DNA of 10,369 nt from positions 1-10,369 of the forward strand of contig DGOD01000066.1 of assembly GCA_002389265.1 (NCBI GenBank), written 5' to 3'. Origin of the DNA: Gammaproteobacteria bacterium UBA4475. Lineage in GTDB: Bacteria > Pseudomonadota > Gammaproteobacteria > Pseudomonadales > Azotimanducaceae. The first letter of the stretch is position 1. The number at the start of each line of letters is the position of its first letter. The translations under genes were made by a program, and so were the position numbers. This document shows positions 7,319 through 10,369 of the stretch, piece by piece. The notes beneath the pieces are model-generated. The model had not been told where the DNA came from. It saw only the letters and a list, made by a program, of their open reading frames with translations, and ran no database searches.

Positions 7319-8328
7319 TTTATGATGCCTTGGCTGCCATTGATAGTATCGACGTGGTCAAGCCAGGGGAGATACCTGACGATGTATTCGCCCTAGACAC
7401 CCCGATTGTGCTGAGAGGCCTTGTTAGCCATTGGCCCGCTGTTGCTACCGAAGAAGCAGATATTGCCCGGCTTAGCGAGTACTTGAGCAAGTTCTGGACA
7501 AAGCGGCCCGTCACAGCCTATGTGGCTCCAGCTGAAGCAAACGGTCGCTTTGGTTACAACGAAGCATTTAATGGCTTCAATTTTCAAGCGGGCAGTGCAT
7601 CTCTTGAGGAGTTGGTACAACGGTTGAAGGACGAAGAATTATCACCTAATGGCCGCTCGATTTATGTGGGGTCGACCCCTGTCGATGAGTGGTTGCCGGG
7701 CTTCCGTGATGCCAATCCTCTGTCCGTCCCAGGTGATCCCCTGGTGAATTTTTGGATGGGAAATCAAACTACTGTGTCAGCGCACTATGACTTTCCCAGC
7801 AATATAGCCTGTGTGGTCCAGGGTCGACGTCGGTTCACGTTGTTTCCAACGGAGCAGGTTAACAATCTATATATTGGCCCAATAGATCGGACGCCCTCAG
7901 GCCAGCCGATCAGTCTTGTTGATTTTGATGCCCCAGATTTCGACTGCTACCCGCGTTTTAAAGAGGCCTTACAGCATGGGCAAACAGCCTTACTAGAACC
8001 CGGGGACGCGATTTTTATACCCTCCATGTGGTGGCATCATGTGAAGGCATTGGCTGATTGTAATTTGCTGGTAAATTATTGGTGGTTAGACAACGCGGCC
8101 TATATGGGCTCGCCGTTCACGGCGCTGATGCACGCGGTGATGTCCATACGAAATTTGCCGTCTGGTCAGCGAGACGCGTGGCAGGCGCTATTTGAACACT
8201 ACGTGTTTAAAGCAGAGGAGGGTAGCGTGGAACACATCCCCGATCATGCGCAAGGTTGCCTGGGTGAGCTAAGAGAAGATGACGTGCGTAGATTACGTGC
8301 TGAACTTATTAATCGATTGAATCAGTAA
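7315..8328 (+). CDS. Cupin_8/JmjC-like putative Fe(II)/2-oxoglutarate oxygenase (FIH-like)
   Basis: Protein of 337 aa with a JmjC-type cupin fold (Cupin_8, PF13621), the family that includes the asparaginyl hydroxylase FIH. The double-stranded beta-helix core spans about residues 140-258. The metal triad appears intact: H157 and D159 in SAHYDF, and H241 or H242 in FIPSMWWHHV. QGRRRFTLFPTEQ (169-181) corresponds to the FIH region whose Lys binds 2-oxoglutarate, here occupied by Arg. VDFDAPDFDCYPRF (202-215) and LEPGDAIFIP (227-236) also resemble FIH, so the enzyme may hydroxylate a protein or peptide side chain. N-terminal IVLRGLVSHWPA (31-42) is typical for the family. Translation is coupled to SapC by a 4-nt ATGA overlap, and halogenase B follows after 28 nt. 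Oxygenase activity is predicted from residues and is not proven by the sequence. Confidence 0.9.
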   Translation: MIYDALAAIDSIDVVKPGEIPDDVFALDTPIVLRGLVSHWPAVATEEADIARLSEYLSKFWTKRPVTAYVAPAEANGRFGYNEAFNGFNFQAGSASLEELVQRLKDEELSPNGRSIYVGSTPVDEWLPGFRDANPLSVPGDPLVNFWMGNQTTVSAHYDFPSNIACVVQGRRRFTLFPTEQVNNLYIGPIDRTPSGQPISLVDFDAPDFDCYPRFKEALQHGQTALLEPGDAIFIPSMWWHHVKALADCNLLVNYWWLDNAAYMGSPFTALMHAVMSIRNLPSGQRDAWQALFEHYVFKAEEGSVEHIPDHAQGCLGELREDDVRRLRAELINRLNQ

Positions 8329-8356
8329 TGGACCGTTTTTTGACGGAGAACTAATT

Positions 8357-9841
8357 ATGGAGCAGAAGAAAATTGAGCACGTTGTTGTCGCCGGGGGCGG
8401 GACTGCTGGTTGGATGACCGCCGCATCAATTGCTAAATTATTGGGTAAGACCGTTAAGGTCACGCTTGTTGAGTCTGAAGAAATTGGAACGGTGGGTGTG
8501 GGAGAGGCAACCATTCCGACGCTGCAAACCTTGCATGAATTATTAAAGATTAAGGAGCAGGATTTTGTTGCTGCTGTCGGCGGTACCTTTAAGCTAGGTA
8601 TTTCTTTTGAGAACTGGCTCGATGTGGGTAAAGACTATATTCATTCCTTTGGGTTTACCGGCAAGGACTGCTGGGCTGCTGGGTTTCAGCATTTTTGGTT
8701 AAAAGGTAAAGAGCGGGGCATTGCTAAAGAGTACGGGGAGTACTGCAACGAGTGGCTGGCGGCTAAGCACAATCGCTTTGCGGTCATGCCTAATCAGGGC
8801 CTCAACTATGCCTATCATTTTGACTCGGCGCGGTACGCAACGTTCTTAAGAGGGATTGCCGAAGAGTACGGTGCGACACGTGTCGAAGGAAAAATCCAGC
8901 AGGTAAATCAAGATCCAGAGTCAGGATTTATTACCCAGCTGATCCTTGAATCAGGCGGCTGTGTTGACGGCGATTTTTTTGTCGATTGTACGGGCTTTAG
9001 AGGTTTACTCATTGAGCAAACCCTTCATGCGGGCTTTGATGACTGGCAACATTGGCTGCCGTGCGATAGTGCGCTAGCGGTGCAAACAGAAAATATTCAG
9101 CCACCCATTCCTTATACTCGATCCATCGCCCATGAAGCCGGGTGGCAGTGGCGTATTCCCCTACAACACCGGACGGGCAACGGCATGGTGTACTGCAGCA
9201 AATTTTGGTCTCGCGATGACGCTGAAGCGAAGCTCCGTTCGAATGTAGAGGGCGCTTTGGTCACCGATCCTCGACCTATTAAATTTCAAACGGGAACACG
9301 TCGTCGCCATTGGGTTAAAAATTGCGTCGCGGTCGGCTTATCAAGCGGTTTTATGGAGCCTCTGGAGTCTACAAGTATTCACTTAATTCAGCGCGCAGTG
9401 GTGCGCTTTATGCAAATGTTCCCTCATGAGGGTGTACGTCAGCCCGATATTGAAGAGTTCAACAACCAAATGATGTTCGAAATTGAGAATATTCGAGATT
9501 TCATTATCTTGCATTACCACGTGACCGAACGAACTGATACGCCGTTTTGGCGCCACGTGCGTTCTATGGAGATACCGGACACGTTGAAACATCGAATAGA
9601 GTTATTCAAAGAGACCGGTCGCGTCTTCAAAGTACCTACCGAGCTCTTTGGAGAAAATTCTTGGACTCAGGTCATGTTGGGGCAGGGGCTGTACCCAGAG
9701 CAATACCATCCCATTGCCAATATGATGGAAGACCAAGAACTGGAAGACTTCCTCAGCGGTATTCATGGTGCCGCCCAACGCTTGGTGTCTCAGCTACCTG
9801 AACATCAGCGCTTCATCGACCACTATTGTCGAGAAGCGTGA
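8357..9841 (+). CDS. Flavin-dependent halogenase B (Trp halogenase family, canonical motifs)
   Basis: Flavin-dependent halogenase of 494 aa (PF04820) with all hallmark residues: FAD motif VAGGGTAGWM (11-20), GVGEATIPTL (47-56), catalytic Lys K79 in GGTFKLGISFENW, DCTGFRG (210-216), GWQWRIP (262-268) as an intact WxWxIP motif, and VGLSSGFMEPLESTS (326-340) with E337-S338. It should use FADH2 from a separate reductase, and none is encoded in this window. The C-terminal ENSWTQVMLGQGLYPEQYHP segment resembles the non-tryptophan halogenases found beside TonB receptors. Some tested members of that group prefer bromide and act on free indoles, but the native substrate here is unknown. The start is firm: GGAG (8345-8348) lies 8 nt upstream of the ATG and the FAD fold begins by residue 8. 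This is the last gene of the unit; no T-tailed hairpin follows. It is clearly diverged from halogenase A rather than a recent duplicate. Confidence 0.95.
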   Translation: MEQKKIEHVVVAGGGTAGWMTAASIAKLLGKTVKVTLVESEEIGTVGVGEATIPTLQTLHELLKIKEQDFVAAVGGTFKLGISFENWLDVGKDYIHSFGFTGKDCWAAGFQHFWLKGKERGIAKEYGEYCNEWLAAKHNRFAVMPNQGLNYAYHFDSARYATFLRGIAEEYGATRVEGKIQQVNQDPESGFITQLILESGGCVDGDFFVDCTGFRGLLIEQTLHAGFDDWQHWLPCDSALAVQTENIQPPIPYTRSIAHEAGWQWRIPLQHRTGNGMVYCSKFWSRDDAEAKLRSNVEGALVTDPRPIKFQTGTRRRHWVKNCVAVGLSSGFMEPLESTSIHLIQRAVVRFMQMFPHEGVRQPDIEEFNNQMMFEIENIRDFIILHYHVTERTDTPFWRHVRSMEIPDTLKHRIELFKETGRVFKVPTELFGENSWTQVMLGQGLYPEQYHPIANMMEDQELEDFLSGIHGAAQRLVSQLPEHQRFIDHYCREA

Positions 9842-9883
9842 AAGCAGACACTGAGCTCGGCGCTCGGCATCAGTTGAGACCTC

Positions 9884-9910
9884 GCCTATTGGACCGGTGA
9901 AAGGCCTATT
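9884..9910. repeat. Short direct repeat GCCTATT, two copies
   Basis: Two identical 7-mers start 20 nt apart, about two helical turns, and are followed by GGACCG and CTGTCCG. This could be a dimer-binding operator for the downstream gene, but two 7-mers may also arise by chance and they do not match the LytTR consensus I know. Confidence 0.3.
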
Positions 9911-9986
9911 CTGTCCGCTTTAACGCGGGGCTCAACCTGTTGGTCGTAATCCGCTGGAGTCAATTAGTCTCGTATTCTATCGTTGC

Positions 9987-10011
9987 GGCAGTCCATGATG
10001 TGCGGACTGCC
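9987..10011. promoter_or_regulatory. Perfect inverted repeat upstream of the GH3 gene
   Basis: GGCAGTCC (9987-9994) and GGACTGCC (10004-10011) are exact reverse complements separated by 9 nt, ending 28 nt before the GH3 start codon. The following bases are CCCGATCT, not a T-run, so it is not an ordinary intrinsic terminator. It could be an operator for a dimeric regulator or a 5'-leader hairpin in the GH3 mRNA. Confidence 0.5.
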
Positions 10012-10039
10012 CCCGATCTGCCAAGAGATAGATACCACC

Positions 10040-10369
10040 ATGCGGCCCCCACACTTTGTCACGTTAATTGTCTTTTTAGGCTTGCTTAGCCTTAACGCAT
10101 GCGATAGTCAGCAGGCCTCAGCACCGCAGGGTGATAACCAAGTGGTTGTCAATCTCCTAAAGCAAATGACCCTGGAGCAAAAGGTGGGTCAAATGCTGCA
10201 AGGCGAGATTAAACACGTTACCCCCGACGATGTACGTGAATACGGTTTGGGCAGTGTGTTAAATGGCGGAGGCTCGTTCCCTGGGGGCCAGAAATTAGCC
10301 TCTCTCGACGCTTGGACCGACCTTGCCGATAGCTATTACCACGCCTCAGTAGACAGCAGTGCCGGTAAC
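10040..10369 (+). CDS. Glycoside hydrolase family 3 lipoprotein (3' partial)
   Basis: First 110 codons of a GH3 enzyme (beta-glucosidase/exo-beta-glucanase type), open to the right edge. Residues 1-20 form a lipoprotein signal peptide, and the lipobox LNAC puts the acylated Cys at position 21. Asp22 is in the +2 position, which in Escherichia coli favours retention in the inner membrane; whether that rule holds here is unknown. After a short Gln/Ser/Ala linker the GH3 N-terminal domain begins: LLKQMTLEQKVGQMLQGEI (39-57), then the Asp-Asp-Val-Arg segment, YGLGSVLNGGGSFPGG (68-83) and WTDLADSYYHAS (91-102). These features are typical of bacterial GH3 exo-glucanases. The catalytic Asp lies beyond the window. 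Expected role: periplasmic release of glucose from beta-glucans or glucosides, which suits a neighbouring TonB receptor. Confidence 0.9.
   Translation, partial: MRPPHFVTLIVFLGLLSLNACDSQQASAPQGDNQVVVNLLKQMTLEQKVGQMLQGEIKHVTPDDVREYGLGSVLNGGGSFPGGQKLASLDAWTDLADSYYHASVDSSAGN

Larger units (their letters stand above)
9842..10039 (+). other. Intergenic region upstream of the GH3 gene
   Basis: Non-coding gap of 198 nt between halogenase B and the glycoside hydrolase. It holds a repeated GCCTATT (9884-9890 and 9904-9910, 20 nt start to start) and a perfect 8-bp inverted repeat (9987-10011). A purine-rich AAGAGA at 10023-10028 may serve as ribosome site for the ATG at 10040. No U-tailed terminator is seen, so either read-through from the halogenase unit or a separate promoter is possible. 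Confidence 0.6.

Noticed and set aside
5041..9841. Classical tryptophan-halogenase natural-product cluster
   Set aside because: No NRPS, PKS, prenyltransferase or tailoring genes; neighbours are a TonB receptor, SapC, an FIH-like cupin and a GH3 enzyme.
9851..9873. CTGAGC...GCATCAG imperfect hairpin after halogenase B as a terminator
   Set aside because: Stem is bulged and lacks a U-tract; too weak to call.

Overview
The window reads as a chromosomal segment of a Gram-negative, probably marine, gammaproteobacterium. This is inferred from the large TonB-dependent receptor of the Xanthomonas/Caulobacter/Alteromonas type, a lipoprotein glycoside hydrolase and mixed GC content. The genus cannot be named from the sequence alone. 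All supported genes lie on the + strand and coding density is high. I see no tRNA, rRNA, CRISPR array, insertion sequence or integrase.

Layout. (1) Positions 2-1730 hold a LytS/YehU-type membrane histidine kinase, cut by the left edge, and its LytTR-type response regulator; the two genes overlap by 11 nt. (2) A 214-nt non-coding gap follows. (3) Positions 1945-4932 encode a 995-aa TonB-dependent outer-membrane receptor, closed by a strong intrinsic terminator at 4959-4986. (4) Positions 5041-9841 form a tight four-gene unit: flavin-dependent halogenase-like protein A, a SapC-family protein, a cupin_8/JmjC-like (FIH-like) oxygenase, and flavin-dependent halogenase B. Its gaps are 25 nt, a 4-nt ATGA overlap, and 28 nt. 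(5) A 198-nt gap carries a perfect 8-bp inverted repeat and a short direct repeat. (6) From 10040 to the right edge is the start of a glycoside hydrolase family 3 lipoprotein, too short for a simple ORF listing but clear from its lipobox and N-terminal GH3 sequence.

How the parts may work together. TonB receptors of this type often sit beside glycan-degrading enzymes, so the receptor plus GH3 enzyme suggest uptake and hydrolysis of a glucan or glycoside. The SapC/cupin/halogenase genes recur beside such receptors in this kind of bacterium, but their joint role is not established to my knowledge. The two halogenases are not equivalent. B keeps every hallmark residue (GxGxxG, Lys79, GWxWxIP, Glu-Ser). 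A keeps the FAD fold, the Lys and the Glu but has WxWxIG and Glu-Ala at the catalytic sites. The most interesting reading is an uncharacterised modification module with two non-identical flavoenzymes, a putative Fe(II)/2-oxoglutarate oxygenase and SapC, possibly controlled by the adjacent LytTR two-component system. That joint function is inference; the individual family calls are well supported.
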